A stretch of DNA of 64,000 nt from Pseudomonadota bacterium (GTDB lineage Bacteria; Pseudomonadota; Gammaproteobacteria; Burkholderiales; Burkholderiaceae_C): NCBI GenBank assembly GCA_021848345.1, contig JAJZUV010000016.1:19873-83872 (forward strand), written 5' to 3'. Under the pieces are notes generated by a model that had not been told where the DNA came from, searched no databases, and was given only the letters and a program-made list of their open reading frames with translations. This document shows positions 16,871 through 25,868 of this stretch, one piece after another (position 1 is the stretch's first letter; each line of letters opens with the position of its first letter). The position numbers and the translations under genes are program-made.

Positions 16871-17644
16871 ATGCCCACGGCGCTGATCGGTCGCGGCGTG
16901 GTGCGGCACACGCGCCTGCGCCCGGCGCGGCATGCCTTCGCCTACCGCGTGTTCTTCCTCATGCTGCCCATGCGCGCGCTGGCGCGCGGCGAGGCCACGC
17001 TGGGCATCGCGCGCAACCGCGCGGGCTGGCTGAGCTTTCACGACGCCGATCATGGCGACGGCGGCCCCGACAGCCTGGCGTGGGTCGAGCGCCTGCTGCG
17101 CGAGCAGGGCGTGCACGACGCCGCGGGCGAGATCTGGCTGCAGACCTTCGCACGCGTGCTGGGCTACGTGTTCAAGCCGGTGAGCTTCTGGTATTGCCAT
17201 CGCGCCGACGGTTCGCTGGCCGCCGTGGTGGCGGAGGTGAACAGCACCTTCGGCGAACGCCACTGCTACGTGCTCAGGCCGGGCGCCGGACGCTCCGTGG
17301 CCTGGGGCGAGGAACTGCGCGCGGACAAGGCCATGCACGTGTCGCCCTTTTGCCGCGTCGAGGGCGGCTATCGCTTTCGCTTCCTGCGCTGCACGCGCGA
17401 CGGCGCCGAACAGGTGGTCGCCCGCGTGGACCACGACGACGCGCTGGGGCCCCTGCTGCGCACCAGCATCGCGGGCTCGCTGCAGCCCTTGACACCGCGC
17501 TCGGCGCGGCGCGCGCTGTGGTCCCATCCCCTGCACAGCTTCGGGGTCATCGCGCGCATCCACTGGCAGGCGCTCGCCCTGTGGCGCAAGCGCGTGCCCT
17601 TCTTTTCCAGGCCCCAGGCATCGCGAGATCCGCTGACACGATGA
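16871..17644 (+). CDS. DUF1365 protein
   Basis: 257 residues. It matches the DUF1365 family by RGVVRHTRLRPARHAFAYRVFF at the start, then the central block VLGYVFKPVSFWYCHR and FGERHCYVL, then KAMHVSPFC. The family is always found between a flavin oxidoreductase and a Cfa-like methyltransferase, as here; its biochemical role is unknown. GGAGGCG six bases before the ATG is a good ribosome-binding site. The last bases overlap the next gene (ATGA), so it is coupled to the methyltransferase. No signal peptide or clear membrane helix. Confidence 0.93.
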   Translation: MPTALIGRGVVRHTRLRPARHAFAYRVFFLMLPMRALARGEATLGIARNRAGWLSFHDADHGDGGPDSLAWVERLLREQGVHDAAGEIWLQTFARVLGYVFKPVSFWYCHRADGSLAAVVAEVNSTFGERHCYVLRPGAGRSVAWGEELRADKAMHVSPFCRVEGGYRFRFLRCTRDGAEQVVARVDHDDALGPLLRTSIAGSLQPLTPRSARRALWSHPLHSFGVIARIHWQALALWRKRVPFFSRPQASRDPLTR

Positions 17645-18915
17645 ACTCCCGTACCGACTCCTCCCGCTCGGGCGCCCTGCAAGGCGCCGCCGCGTCCTTC
17701 GACCTGGCCCGTCCCGCGCGCATGCCGCTGGCGGCGCGCAGCGTGCTGGCCATGTTGCGCAAGCTGCGCTACGGACGCCTGGAACTGAGACTTCCCGACG
17801 GCAGCATGCATTCGCTGGGCGGGGCGCAGCGCGATCAGCCCCTGGCGCAAGTGCAGGTGTCGGACTGGGCGGTGTTCGGCGCGGTGCTGCGTCGCGGCGA
17901 CATCGGCTTCGCGGAGGGCTACATGGACGGTCAGTGGACAACCACCGACCTGCCGGGCCTGCTCGGCCTGCTGGCCGCCAATCGCGCGGCGCTGGAGCGC
18001 GCGCTGCACGGCAGCCCGCTCGGGACCCTGCTGGACCGGCTGCGCCATGGGCTGCTCAGGCGCAATACCCGCCGCGGAAGCCGCGACAACATCCACGCCC
18101 ACTACGACCTCGGAAACGACTTCTACCGGCTGTGGCTGGACCCGGGCATGAACTATTCGTCGGCCCTGTTCACCGAGCCCGGCATGGGCCTGGAGCAGGC
18201 CCAGCAGGCCAAGCTGGATCGGGTGCTGCGCGAACTGCAGCCGCGGCCCGGGCAGCGCGTGGTGGAACTGGGCTGCGGCTGGGGCGGCTTCGCCGAGACC
18301 GCGGCGCGCGCGGGCCTGGAGGTCGACGGGATCACGCTGTCGGATCGGCAACTGGAATTCGCGCGAGCCCGCCTGCGCGACGCCGGGTTCGACGACCGGG
18401 CACGCGTGCACCTGTGCGATTACCGCGACGCGCGGCGCCTGCGCCCTGCCGGCGGATTCGACGCGCTGGCATCGATCGAGATGTTCGAGGCCGTGGGCGA
18501 GGCCTACTGGCCGACCTACTTCCGCAGCGTGGCCGAACTGCTGCGCCCCGGAGGAAGGGCGTGCATCCAGAGCATCGTCATCGACGAGGCCCTGTTCGCG
18601 GCCTATCGGCGCGGCACGGATTTCATTCAGCGCTACGTGTTTCCGGGGGGCATGCTTCCCAGCCGCGGGGCCTTCATCGAGCAGGCGCGCGGCGCGGGCC
18701 TGGAAGTGCTGGGAAGCCACGCCTTCGGCCTGGACTACGCCAGCACGCTGGCCATGTGGCGCGAGCGCTTCCTGGCCAGGTTGACGGCGGTGCGCGAACA
18801 GGGCTTCGATCGCCGCTTCGAACGCTTGTGGGACTTCTACCTGGCCTATTGCGAGGCCGGATTCGCGCATGGCAGCATCGACGTCATCCAGTTCACGCTG
18901 CGTCGGCCGGGCTGA
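17641..18915 (+). CDS. Cyclopropane-fatty-acid-synthase-like methyltransferase, variant active site
   Basis: 424 residues. The SAM-binding motif is VVELGCGWGGFAETAA (about residues 205-220), preceded by the Cfa signature NIHAHYDLGNDFYRLWLDPG. It probably methylates double bonds of membrane phospholipid acyl chains. Compared with the E. coli enzyme, the bicarbonate-site cysteine (MQYSC) is serine here (MNYSS), and the active-site histidine of LLHTI appears as glutamine (CIQSI), while the glutamate in SIEMFE is kept. That suggests chemistry other than plain cyclopropanation, for example C-methylation towards furan or branched acids. It is coupled to DUF1365 upstream and overlaps the next gene by 47 bases. 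Confidence 0.9.
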   Translation: MNSRTDSSRSGALQGAAASFDLARPARMPLAARSVLAMLRKLRYGRLELRLPDGSMHSLGGAQRDQPLAQVQVSDWAVFGAVLRRGDIGFAEGYMDGQWTTTDLPGLLGLLAANRAALERALHGSPLGTLLDRLRHGLLRRNTRRGSRDNIHAHYDLGNDFYRLWLDPGMNYSSALFTEPGMGLEQAQQAKLDRVLRELQPRPGQRVVELGCGWGGFAETAARAGLEVDGITLSDRQLEFARARLRDAGFDDRARVHLCDYRDARRLRPAGGFDALASIEMFEAVGEAYWPTYFRSVAELLRPGGRACIQSIVIDEALFAAYRRGTDFIQRYVFPGGMLPSRGAFIEQARGAGLEVLGSHAFGLDYASTLAMWRERFLARLTAVREQGFDRRFERLWDFYLAYCEAGFAHGSIDVIQFTLRRPG

Positions 18916-19510
18916 GCGCAGGGCACGACGCGCGCTGCTGCTGGCCGGCCTGGCCTGCATGGTCTGGCCGGGCTTCGTGCCGCGCGCCCGCGCGAGCGCC
19001 GAGGCGAGCCGTCGCGCTCCCGCATGCGTGGTGCGCGCGCTCCCCGGGGCGCGGCTGAGCGGCAGCGCGGAATTGCGCTGGTGGGGCCTGGACATCTATC
19101 GCGCCTGGCTGTGGGTCGGGCCTTCCGGGCTGGACACGAACCGCCTGGGCGCGCAGGCCTTCGCGCTAGAGCTGCGCTATGCGCGCAGCCTGCGCGGCAG
19201 GGACATCGCCGACAAGTCCGCCGAGCTGATCGAACGCCTGGGTCTGGGCAGCGCCGAGCAGCGCAGGGCCTGGCACGCGAGCATGCGGGACATGTTCCCC
19301 GACGTGCATGCCGGAGACACCCTGGTCGGGCTGTACGTCCCGGACGCTCGCGGCGGCGCGCGCACCCGCTTCGTGTTCGACGGGCGGGACATCGGCGACA
19401 TCGAGGGCCGGGATTTCGCGCAGGCGTTCTTTTCCATCTGGCTGTCCCCGCGCACCAGCGAGCCGGCGTTGCGGCAGGCCCTGCTGGCCGGGGTGGAGCA
19501 GGCGCGGTGA
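18869..19510 (+). CDS. Secreted chalcone-isomerase-like protein
   Basis: 213 residues. The N-terminus looks like a signal peptide (RRARRALLLAGLACMVWPGF, then RARASAEA). The mature protein has the chalcone-isomerase-like fold signature, LRWWGLDIYRAWLWVG near residue 70, and ISRRRS-free C-terminal block RDFAQAFFSIWLSP. Bacterial members with signal peptides are typical companions of Cfa-type operons and may bind fatty acids in the periplasm; catalysis is unproven. The ATG at 18869 overlaps the methyltransferase end by 47 bases; a later start would remove part of the signal peptide. The stop overlaps the GTG of the transporter gene. Confidence 0.83.
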   Translation: MAASTSSSSRCVGRAERRARRALLLAGLACMVWPGFVPRARASAEASRRAPACVVRALPGARLSGSAELRWWGLDIYRAWLWVGPSGLDTNRLGAQAFALELRYARSLRGRDIADKSAELIERLGLGSAEQRRAWHASMRDMFPDVHAGDTLVGLYVPDARGGARTRFVFDGRDIGDIEGRDFAQAFFSIWLSPRTSEPALRQALLAGVEQAR

Positions 19511-20835
19511 GCACCGTTGCGTCGGTGCTTCGGGAACCCTCGGGCGCGCAGCTCGCGCGCTACGGGGCGCTGCAATTCGCGCTGAGCTTCGTCGCGCTTC
19601 CGCTGTACGTGTTCCTGCCCGCCTACTACGGTGCGGAGCATGGCGTTCCCCTCGGGCTGCTCGGGCTGTTGCTGCTGGGCGCGCGGCTGGCCGACGCGCT
19701 GGTGGACCCGGCGCTCGGGCGCCTGGCCGACCGCATGCTGGCGCGTCGGCGGGCATGGGAGCTGATCGCGGCGGCAAGCCTGGTCTCGCTGGTCGCCTTC
19801 GCGGTGCTGATGGGGCTCGCGGGCTGGCTGTCCAGCGGCCTCGGCGCACCCTTGTTCGCCGCGGTCTTCGTCGCGGCCCTGTGGCTGGCACAGGCGGGTG
19901 CCACCGCCGCCGGCGTGGCCCACCAGGCCTGGGGTGCGGCACTGGCTGGCGGCGAGGCCGGTCGCGCGCGCGTGTTCGCGTGGCGCGAGGCTCTCGGCTT
20001 GGGCGGGGTGCTCGCGGCGGCCGCGGCGACCCAGCTCGGCGGCGCGAGGGTGTTCACCCTGGGATTCGCCCTCAGCCTGGCCGCGACCCTGGCGCTGTTG
20101 CGCGGGGTCGCGCTGCCGCCGGTGTTCGCCCCGCGCGCGCACGCCATCGGCGGTCTGCGCGCGGTCGTCGAGCCGCTGCGCCACCCGGCCTTCCGCAGCC
20201 TGCTGGCCACCTACGTGAGCAGCGGCGTGGCGGCGTCGATCCCGGCCACGCTGGTGCTGTTCTTCGTGCGCGACCGCATCGGCGCCGCGCAGTGGGCGGG
20301 CGCCTACCTGCTGCTGTACTTCGCGGGCGCCGCGGTCGGGGTCCCGCTGTGGCTGCGCGCGGTCGCGCGCTTCGGCGCCGCGCCGACCTGGCTGTTCGGA
20401 ATCGGCGCCACGGTGTGCAGCTTCGCCTGGGCGGCCGCGCTGCAGCCCGGGCAGCGCGGGGCCTACGCCGCGCTGTGCGCGGTGTGCGGCCTGGCGCTCG
20501 GCTCGGACCTGATCGTGCCGCCCGCGCTGCTGGCCGGACTGATCCGCAGCCGCGGGCACGACGGCCGGCTGGAGGGAGCGTACTTCGGCCTGTGGAGTTT
20601 CGCGGCCAAGTTCACGCTGGCCCTGGCCGCCGGCGTGGCCCTGCCCCTGCTCGGCATCCTGGGCTACCGCCCGGGCACGCCGGCGACCGGCCTGCTGCCG
20701 CCGCTGGTGGTGGCCTATGCGCTGCTGCCCTGCGGCCTGAAGGTTCTTTCGGGGTGGATGCTGTGGCGGGGATGGATGCGCCCCGCCGCGCGCGACCCCG
20801 CTTTCCTGTTGGACTCGACAAGGAGGATCCCATGA
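19507..20835 (+). CDS. GPH-type MFS transporter
   Basis: 442 residues, about 12 helices. The first loop pattern RLADALVDPALGRLADRM is characteristic of the glycoside-pentoside-hexuronide (MFS_2) branch, as is the middle YLLLYFAGAAVGVPLWLRA. In lipid-modifying operons this branch occurs regularly, so the substrate need not be a sugar; a lipid or lipid precursor is possible. The GTG start at 19507 overlaps the preceding stop (GTGA). An AGGAGGA before the next gene's ATG lies inside the 3' end of this one, so the two are coupled. Confidence 0.85.
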   Translation: MSTVASVLREPSGAQLARYGALQFALSFVALPLYVFLPAYYGAEHGVPLGLLGLLLLGARLADALVDPALGRLADRMLARRRAWELIAAASLVSLVAFAVLMGLAGWLSSGLGAPLFAAVFVAALWLAQAGATAAGVAHQAWGAALAGGEAGRARVFAWREALGLGGVLAAAAATQLGGARVFTLGFALSLAATLALLRGVALPPVFAPRAHAIGGLRAVVEPLRHPAFRSLLATYVSSGVAASIPATLVLFFVRDRIGAAQWAGAYLLLYFAGAAVGVPLWLRAVARFGAAPTWLFGIGATVCSFAWAAALQPGQRGAYAALCAVCGLALGSDLIVPPALLAGLIRSRGHDGRLEGAYFGLWSFAAKFTLALAAGVALPLLGILGYRPGTPATGLLPPLVVAYALLPCGLKVLSGWMLWRGWMRPAARDPAFLLDSTRRIP

Positions 20836-21392
20836 CCACCGCCTGGCACAAGCCCCTGCATCTCGCCGCGGGCGCCCTGCTGAGCGCCGGCCTGCTGGCC
20901 GGCTGCGCCAGCGTGACCCCGGCCGATTACCGGGGCCAGAAGCCCGAACTCGCGCTGGAGCAATACTTCAACGGCCCGTTGAGCGCCGACGGCCTCGTGT
21001 TCAACCGCTCGGGCAAGGTCGTCAAGCGATTCCATGTCGACATGGTGGGCGCGTGGAAAGGTGACGAGGGCACCCTCACCGAGCATTTCCTGTACAGCGA
21101 CGGCACCCGGTCCGAGCGGGTGTGGCATCTGCGCCGCCTGCCCGGCGAAGGCCCCCAGCGGCGCTACGAGGGCAGCGCCGGCGACGTGGTCGGCACGGCG
21201 TCCGGCTACGCCGAGGGCAATGCCTTCCATTGGAGCTACACGCTGGCGCTGCCGGTCGGCGGGCGGACCTACGACATGCACATGGACGACTGGATGTACC
21301 TGATGAACGACCACGTGCTGCTCAACCGTACCAACATGAGCAAATTCGGCATCCGAGTCGCCAGCATTTTCATCGCCTTCCACAAGCCCTGA
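20832..21392 (+). CDS. DUF3833 lipoprotein
   Basis: 186 residues. The lipobox LLAGCAS near residue 26 marks a lipoprotein signal. The mature part matches DUF3833: LEQYFNGPLSADGLVFNRSG, then LTEHFLYSDGTRSERVWHL and a C-terminal MHMDDWMYLMNDHVLLNRT. The family occurs almost only with Cfa/DUF1365 clusters. Function unknown; its position suggests a periplasmic membrane-anchored partner of the lipid modification system. Aspartate follows neither Cys+1 nor +2 (Ala-Ser), so outer-membrane sorting is expected. It overlaps the transporter gene by four bases. Confidence 0.9.
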   Translation: MTTAWHKPLHLAAGALLSAGLLAGCASVTPADYRGQKPELALEQYFNGPLSADGLVFNRSGKVVKRFHVDMVGAWKGDEGTLTEHFLYSDGTRSERVWHLRRLPGEGPQRRYEGSAGDVVGTASGYAEGNAFHWSYTLALPVGGRTYDMHMDDWMYLMNDHVLLNRTNMSKFGIRVASIFIAFHKP

Positions 21393-21416
21393 CGGGCCCC
21401 TGCACCGGGAGACCCC

Positions 21417-22178
21417 ATGGCCTGCAATCCCGTGATTCGCGACTGGGCCGCCCAGCGCGTGTGGATCGTCGGCGCCTCCAGCGGCATCGGCGCCGCGCTG
21501 GCGCGCGAGCTGCTCGCGCGCGGCGCGAGGGTGGCCGTGTCGGGGCGCAATGCATCGGCGCTGGCCGCCTTGCGGGGCGCGCTGGCACTGCCCCTGGACG
21601 TACGCGACGGGCCGGCGCTGCTGGCCGCCGCGCAGCGCTTGCGCGGGGAGTTCGGGGGGGTGGACCTGCTCGTGTATTGCGCCGGAACCTATGCTCCCCA
21701 ACGCGCGTCGGACTTCGATCTGGACGCTGCCCTGGAGCACGACGAGGTCAACTACCGCGGCGCGCTGCGCTGGCTGAAGGCCGTGCTGCCGCTGCTGCTC
21801 GCGCAGGGGCGGGGCCACCTCAGCGTGGTGTCCAGCGTGGCCGGTTGGCGCGGCCTGCCGCGGGCCCTGGCCTACGGGCCCACCAAGGCGGCATTGATCA
21901 ACCTGGCGCAGATCCTGTACCTCGACCTGCGGCCCCTCGGCATCGGCGTCAGCGTGGTCAACCCGGGATTCGTCGACACGCCCCTGACGGCCGGCAACGA
22001 TTTCGCGATGCCCGCGCTGCTGCGGCCGGAGCAGGCGGCCGCGCGCATGCTGCGGGGTTGGGAACTTGGCCGGTTCGAGATGCATTTCCCGCGCCGCTTC
22101 ACCCTGTGGCTGCGCCTGATGCGCCTGCTGCCCGATCGTTGGTACTTCGCCGCGGTGCGGCGTTTCACGGGGCTGTGA
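21417..22178 (+). CDS. Short-chain dehydrogenase/reductase
   Basis: 253 residues. NAD(P)-binding motif VGASSGIGAALARELLARGA, NAG-like CAGTY, catalytic Ser in VVSSVAG and the YGPTK (YxxxK) motif are all present, so it should be active. The arginine in SGRNAS after strand 2 favours NADPH. It lies 24 bases behind the DUF3833 gene and probably closes the lipid operon; SDRs accompany this cluster in other proteobacteria. The substrate is likely a lipid carbonyl, by context only. Confidence 0.9.
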   Translation: MACNPVIRDWAAQRVWIVGASSGIGAALARELLARGARVAVSGRNASALAALRGALALPLDVRDGPALLAAAQRLRGEFGGVDLLVYCAGTYAPQRASDFDLDAALEHDEVNYRGALRWLKAVLPLLLAQGRGHLSVVSSVAGWRGLPRALAYGPTKAALINLAQILYLDLRPLGIGVSVVNPGFVDTPLTAGNDFAMPALLRPEQAAARMLRGWELGRFEMHFPRRFTLWLRLMRLLPDRWYFAAVRRFTGL

Positions 22179-22253
22179 GCGGCTGCACGGTGGTCCTATA
22201 GTCGACGCCGCGCCGGGTCGCGGCGCGCCATTCCACCGACAACGAGCAAGTCC

Positions 22254-22544
22254 ATGGCCGCCTACCTGATCGCCGATACCCTGCTGACCGATCCCGACGC
22301 CTACGAGGAATACAAGCGCAAGGCCCGGCCGCTGGCCGAGAGGCATGGCGGCGAGTACGTCGTGCGCGGGGGCGACATGGTGATCGAGGAGTCCGAACTG
22401 TGGAGCCCGTCGCGCCTGGTCGTGGTGCGATTTCCCTCGGTCGAACAGGCACGCGGGTTCTACGAGTCCCCCGAATACCAGCAGGCGCTGGGCATCAGCA
22501 AGCGCTCGGCCCGGCGCACCGTGGTGATCGTCGAGGGGGTCTGA
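22254..22544 (+). CDS. DUF1330 protein
   Basis: 96 residues, the normal length of the family. It is a small dimeric ferredoxin-like (dabb-like) fold protein: YLIADTLLTDPDAYEEYKRK, GGEYVVRGGDM, and RLVVVRFPSVEQARGFYESP with the conserved FPS and WYxSPxYxxA-like end. Cytoplasmic, function unknown. It has its own leader of about 75 bases after the SDR gene and need not belong to that operon. The region after it (22545-22802) carries no gene that I can support. Confidence 0.85.
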   Translation: MAAYLIADTLLTDPDAYEEYKRKARPLAERHGGEYVVRGGDMVIEESELWSPSRLVVVRFPSVEQARGFYESPEYQQALGISKRSARRTVVIVEGV

Positions 22545-22802
22545 TCCACCCGCGGGCTTGGCCCGGCCCGCGTGTCGGAATTGCACACGGTGCGCGACAA
22601 AAGGCGGCCGGGCGCTGATACCCTGCATCTGCACGACGCGCGAGGGAACCGCGGTCACGCCGGAAGGCCTCGTTCCGGGGCACGCGGGAAAACCCGACTT
22701 TTGGCAAGCCGGCCCCCAAGCGTAGAGTCGCATCGAAATCAGGATTGGAACGAACGGTCGTTTCTTTTTCGGCGCTGCTGGCTCTGCCACGGAGAGATAT
22801 CC

Positions 22803-24038
22803 ATGAATAGGGGACTTACCTTCGCGGTCGCCGCAGGCGCCGCGCTGCTGATGGCTGGTTGCGGCGGTGGTGGCAATCCGAGCGCACCTTCGCTGTCCAC
22901 GGTGGCCAGCGTCAACGCCGCCAGCACCGCGCCGAGCGTCGGGCCCAGCGGGGGCTTCAAGAACCTCGTCGTGTTCGGCGACAGCTTGTCCGACGACGGC
23001 GCGTATACCCTGGCGGCCTGGAGCACGTACGGATTTCCGACCCCGCCGTTCACCCTGCCCTTCGCGGGCGGGGGCCAGTTCACCGTGAACGGCGATACCA
23101 CCGGCAACTGGACCGGCGACCTGGCGCAGAGCCTCGGACTCGGCCTTGCGCCCAACGTGGTGGGGTATACGTCCGGCGGCACGACAACGTTCATGACGCC
23201 GACCGGACCGGCTCCCAGCCAAGCGGCCGCCACCTGCGCCTTCAATACCGCGCCGGCGGGAAGCCCCGAGAATTGCACCAATTTCGCCCAGGGCGGTGCC
23301 ATGGTGTACACGGCCGACGGCATCGGCCACAGCAGCGGCGCGCTGACCTTCCCGGTGACCCAGCAACTGCAGAACTACCTGAGCGAGTTCGGTTCCTTCA
23401 ACAGCTCGCAGCTGATCACCGTGCTGGCGGGCAACAACGACATCCTGGCCGCCGCGCAGGCCGTCAGCACGGCGGTGAGTCAGGGCGGGGAGCAGGCCAA
23501 GCAGGCCGCGGTGGCCACCGCGCAGGCCAACGTCGGCGTGGCCGCCGACGAGCTCGCCGGCGTGGTCAAGACCATCCTGAGCAGCGGCGGGCAGTACGTC
23601 GTGGTCTACACCCTGCCCGATTCCTCACTGACTCCCCAAGGGCAGGCCGCCAGCGGCGGAACCACCTGCGACAACACCAATCCGCAGCTCGGCTGCTACT
23701 TGTTGTCCAATCTGGTGCAGTTGTTCAACCAGCGGCTGCTCAACGACCTGCAGGGCCTGCCCGTGAAGATGGTCGACGGATTCGCGCTGCTGAACCAGGA
23801 AATCGCCAACCCTTCCGCGTTCGGATTCACCAACGTCACGACGCCCTGGTGCAACATCGCGGTGGTGCAGTCGTCCCTGCTGTGCAACGTGAACACGCCT
23901 GCGACGGCTTATGGAGCCAGCACCTCCAATCTGGGTACCTGGCTGTTCGCCGACACACTCCACCCGACTCCGGCCGGTTACAAGGTCATCGCGAACGAAA
24001 CTCTGCTCGCGCTGCGCAGCTTCGGCTGGGTGTCCTGA
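22803..24038 (+). CDS. GDSL/SGNH-family esterase lipoprotein
   Basis: 411 residues. Lipobox LLMAGCGGG near residue 20. The SGNH hydrolase blocks are VFGDSLSDDG (Ser61), NFAQGGAMV, LAGNNDIL (block III Asn) and FADTLHPTPAGYK with Asp384 and His387. A 70-residue low-complexity, Asn/Thr/Gly-rich middle and cysteines (CAFN, ENC, TTCDN, LGC, PWCN, LLC) suggest disulfide bonds after export. It probably hydrolyses esters or lipids at the cell envelope. It is followed 46 bases later by an OmpW-like gene on the same strand. GAGAGATATCC before the ATG gives a fair ribosome-binding site. Confidence 0.9.
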   Translation: MNRGLTFAVAAGAALLMAGCGGGGNPSAPSLSTVASVNAASTAPSVGPSGGFKNLVVFGDSLSDDGAYTLAAWSTYGFPTPPFTLPFAGGGQFTVNGDTTGNWTGDLAQSLGLGLAPNVVGYTSGGTTTFMTPTGPAPSQAAATCAFNTAPAGSPENCTNFAQGGAMVYTADGIGHSSGALTFPVTQQLQNYLSEFGSFNSSQLITVLAGNNDILAAAQAVSTAVSQGGEQAKQAAVATAQANVGVAADELAGVVKTILSSGGQYVVVYTLPDSSLTPQGQAASGGTTCDNTNPQLGCYLLSNLVQLFNQRLLNDLQGLPVKMVDGFALLNQEIANPSAFGFTNVTTPWCNIAVVQSSLLCNVNTPATAYGASTSNLGTWLFADTLHPTPAGYKVIANETLLALRSFGWVS

Positions 24039-24084
24039 TGACCTCCGTTCCGTCCGCGCTTCCATCCACCTGGAGACATCCCGC

Positions 24085-24864
24085 ATGATCCGCCAACTGT
24101 CCGATCGCGCCGGCGTGCGCGGCGCGTCGCCCGGCCTGCGCCACGCCGCCGCAGCCTCGCTGCTCGCCGCCGCCGCGGCCTTCGGGGGCGCCAGCGCCCA
24201 TGCCGACACCCTGGGCGGCGCCGGCACCAACACCATCTACGCCGGCGTGGCGGCCCTGCAGAACCACGCCTCGCTGGGCGACCTGCACGGGCTGAACACC
24301 CCGCCCGGGTTGAACCTGGACATCGGCAACGCGACCACGCTGGGCCTGGGCTTCGTGCACAACGTCACCGACCGCTGGAGCGTGGAGCTGGCGCTGGGCG
24401 CGCCGCCCACCGTGCACACCAACGCGAAGGGGGCGAACTGGGCGCTGCTGGGCATCGCCCCGGGCACCCGCATCGCCGACGTCGACGTACTGTCGCCCAC
24501 CGTGTTCATGAACTGGCACCCGCTGAGCACGCGCTCGCGCTGGGACCCCTTCGTGGGGCTCGGCGTGAACTACACGCGCTTCGCCAACACCAAGGCGCTG
24601 ACCCCGCTGACCAACGCCCTGGGCCCGACCGAGCTGAGCCTGTCGGACTCGTGGGGGCCGGCGGCCCACGTGGGCCTGACCTACCACATCAACCAGCGCT
24701 GGTCGGTGGTGGGCACCGTGGCCATCGCGGACGTGAAGAGCACCCTGACGGTGACCTCCTATTCGCCGGCCGCGGTGACCCCGCGCATCGTGACCTCGCA
24801 GTCCAGCACCGACATCAACTTCCACCCGGTGATCTACACCCTCGCGGTGGGCTACAGCTTCTGA
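24085..24864 (+). CDS. OmpW-family outer membrane protein
   Basis: 259 residues. After an alanine-rich signal peptide ending near ASAHA the protein alternates polar/apolar residues as an eight-strand beta-barrel. Family blocks seen: NATTLGLGFVHNVTDRWSVE, FMNWHPLSTRSRWDPFVGLG, and the terminal strand ending in aromatic Phe (YTLAVGYSF). OmpW proteins form narrow channels for small hydrophobic compounds. Location behind a GDSL esterase suggests uptake or export of its product. The 3' end overlaps the convergent aldo/keto reductase gene by 13 bases, so no separate terminator space exists. Confidence 0.88.
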   Translation: MIRQLSDRAGVRGASPGLRHAAAASLLAAAAAFGGASAHADTLGGAGTNTIYAGVAALQNHASLGDLHGLNTPPGLNLDIGNATTLGLGFVHNVTDRWSVELALGAPPTVHTNAKGANWALLGIAPGTRIADVDVLSPTVFMNWHPLSTRSRWDPFVGLGVNYTRFANTKALTPLTNALGPTELSLSDSWGPAAHVGLTYHINQRWSVVGTVAIADVKSTLTVTSYSPAAVTPRIVTSQSSTDINFHPVIYTLAVGYSF

Positions 24865-25760
24865 GGGTTCCCGCGGTCCTGTCCGGCGGACGCGATCGCG
24901 TCCAGCCGGCGCAGGCTGGATTCGTCCAGGAGCAGTTGCTCGGCCGCGAGGTTCTCGCGCAGGTGCACGACGGACGTCGTTCCGGGTATCAGCAGGATGT
25001 TCGGCGAGCGCTGCATCAGCCAGGCCAGCGCCACCTGCATCGGCGTGGCGCCGAGTTCGCGCGCCACCTCCGACAGGGCCGTCGACTGCAGCGGCGTGAA
25101 GCCCCCGAGCGGGAAATACGGCACGTAGGCGATGCCCGCCGCGGCCAGCTGGTCGATCAGCGCATCGTCGGCACGGTGCGCCAGGTTGTAGTGATTCTGC
25201 ACGCAGGCCAATTCGGTGATCGAGCGCGCCTGCTCGACCTGCGCGGGCGTGGCGTTGCTCAGCCCGATGTGACCCACGAGACCGTCGCGTCGCAGTTGCT
25301 CGAGCACTTGCAGCGGCTGTTCGATGGGGCCCTCGGCCGGGCCATGGGTGTCGAACATCAGGCGCAGGTTGACGACCTCCAGGCGTTCCAGCCCGAGGTT
25401 GCGCAGGTTGTCGTGCACCGCGCCGCGCAGTTCCTCGGGAGAAAAGGCCGGCAGCCACGATCCGCCCAGGCCACGGCGCGCGCCCACCTTGGTGACCAGG
25501 GTCAGCGAGTCCGCGTAGGGATGCAGGGCCTCGCGGATCAGCTGGTTGGTGACGTGGGGGCCGTAGAAGTCGCTGGTGTCGATGTGTTCCACGCCGGCGG
25601 CCACCGCGTCGCGCAGCAGGTTCAGCGCGCCTTGCGGGTCGGCGGGCGGCCCGTACACGCCGGGGCCGGCCAGTTGCATCGCGCCATAGCCCATGCGGCG
25701 GAGCTCGCGGCCGCCCAGGCGATAGCGGTGGGTATCGGGGGTGGGATTCGAAACGCTCAT
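24852..25760 (-). CDS. Aldo/keto reductase (YdbC-like)
   Basis: 302 residues. TIM-barrel NADPH reductase with the catalytic Asp/Tyr in HIDTSDFYGP and Lys in LVTKVGA. The usual catalytic His position reads VVNLRLMFDTHGP, the pattern of the E. coli YdbC subgroup rather than of classical enzymes. C-terminal cofactor site: LLIPGTTSVVHLRENL. It would reduce aldehydes, possibly pyridoxal-like. It is divergent from a LysR gene, a common arrangement where the regulator controls the reductase. Confidence 0.9.
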   Translation of the reverse strand: MSVSNPTPDTHRYRLGGRELRRMGYGAMQLAGPGVYGPPADPQGALNLLRDAVAAGVEHIDTSDFYGPHVTNQLIREALHPYADSLTLVTKVGARRGLGGSWLPAFSPEELRGAVHDNLRNLGLERLEVVNLRLMFDTHGPAEGPIEQPLQVLEQLRRDGLVGHIGLSNATPAQVEQARSITELACVQNHYNLAHRADDALIDQLAAAGIAYVPYFPLGGFTPLQSTALSEVARELGATPMQVALAWLMQRSPNILLIPGTTSVVHLRENLAAEQLLLDESSLRRLDAIASAGQDRGNPQKL

Positions 25761-25868
25761 GGTGAGGACTCCTGGAAAGGTTTTCCGGAACTCTAGGAGC
25801 CTGTCCGCTGTTCGACTAGCCGTACTAGGATGCACAGGCTGTACGGATGCGCGAACAATGGAGCCCGC

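Noticed and set aside
22545..22802. Possible small gene or regulatory RNA before the GDSL gene
   Set aside because: Only weak GC-rich stems and no convincing start or terminator; left as plain upstream DNA.
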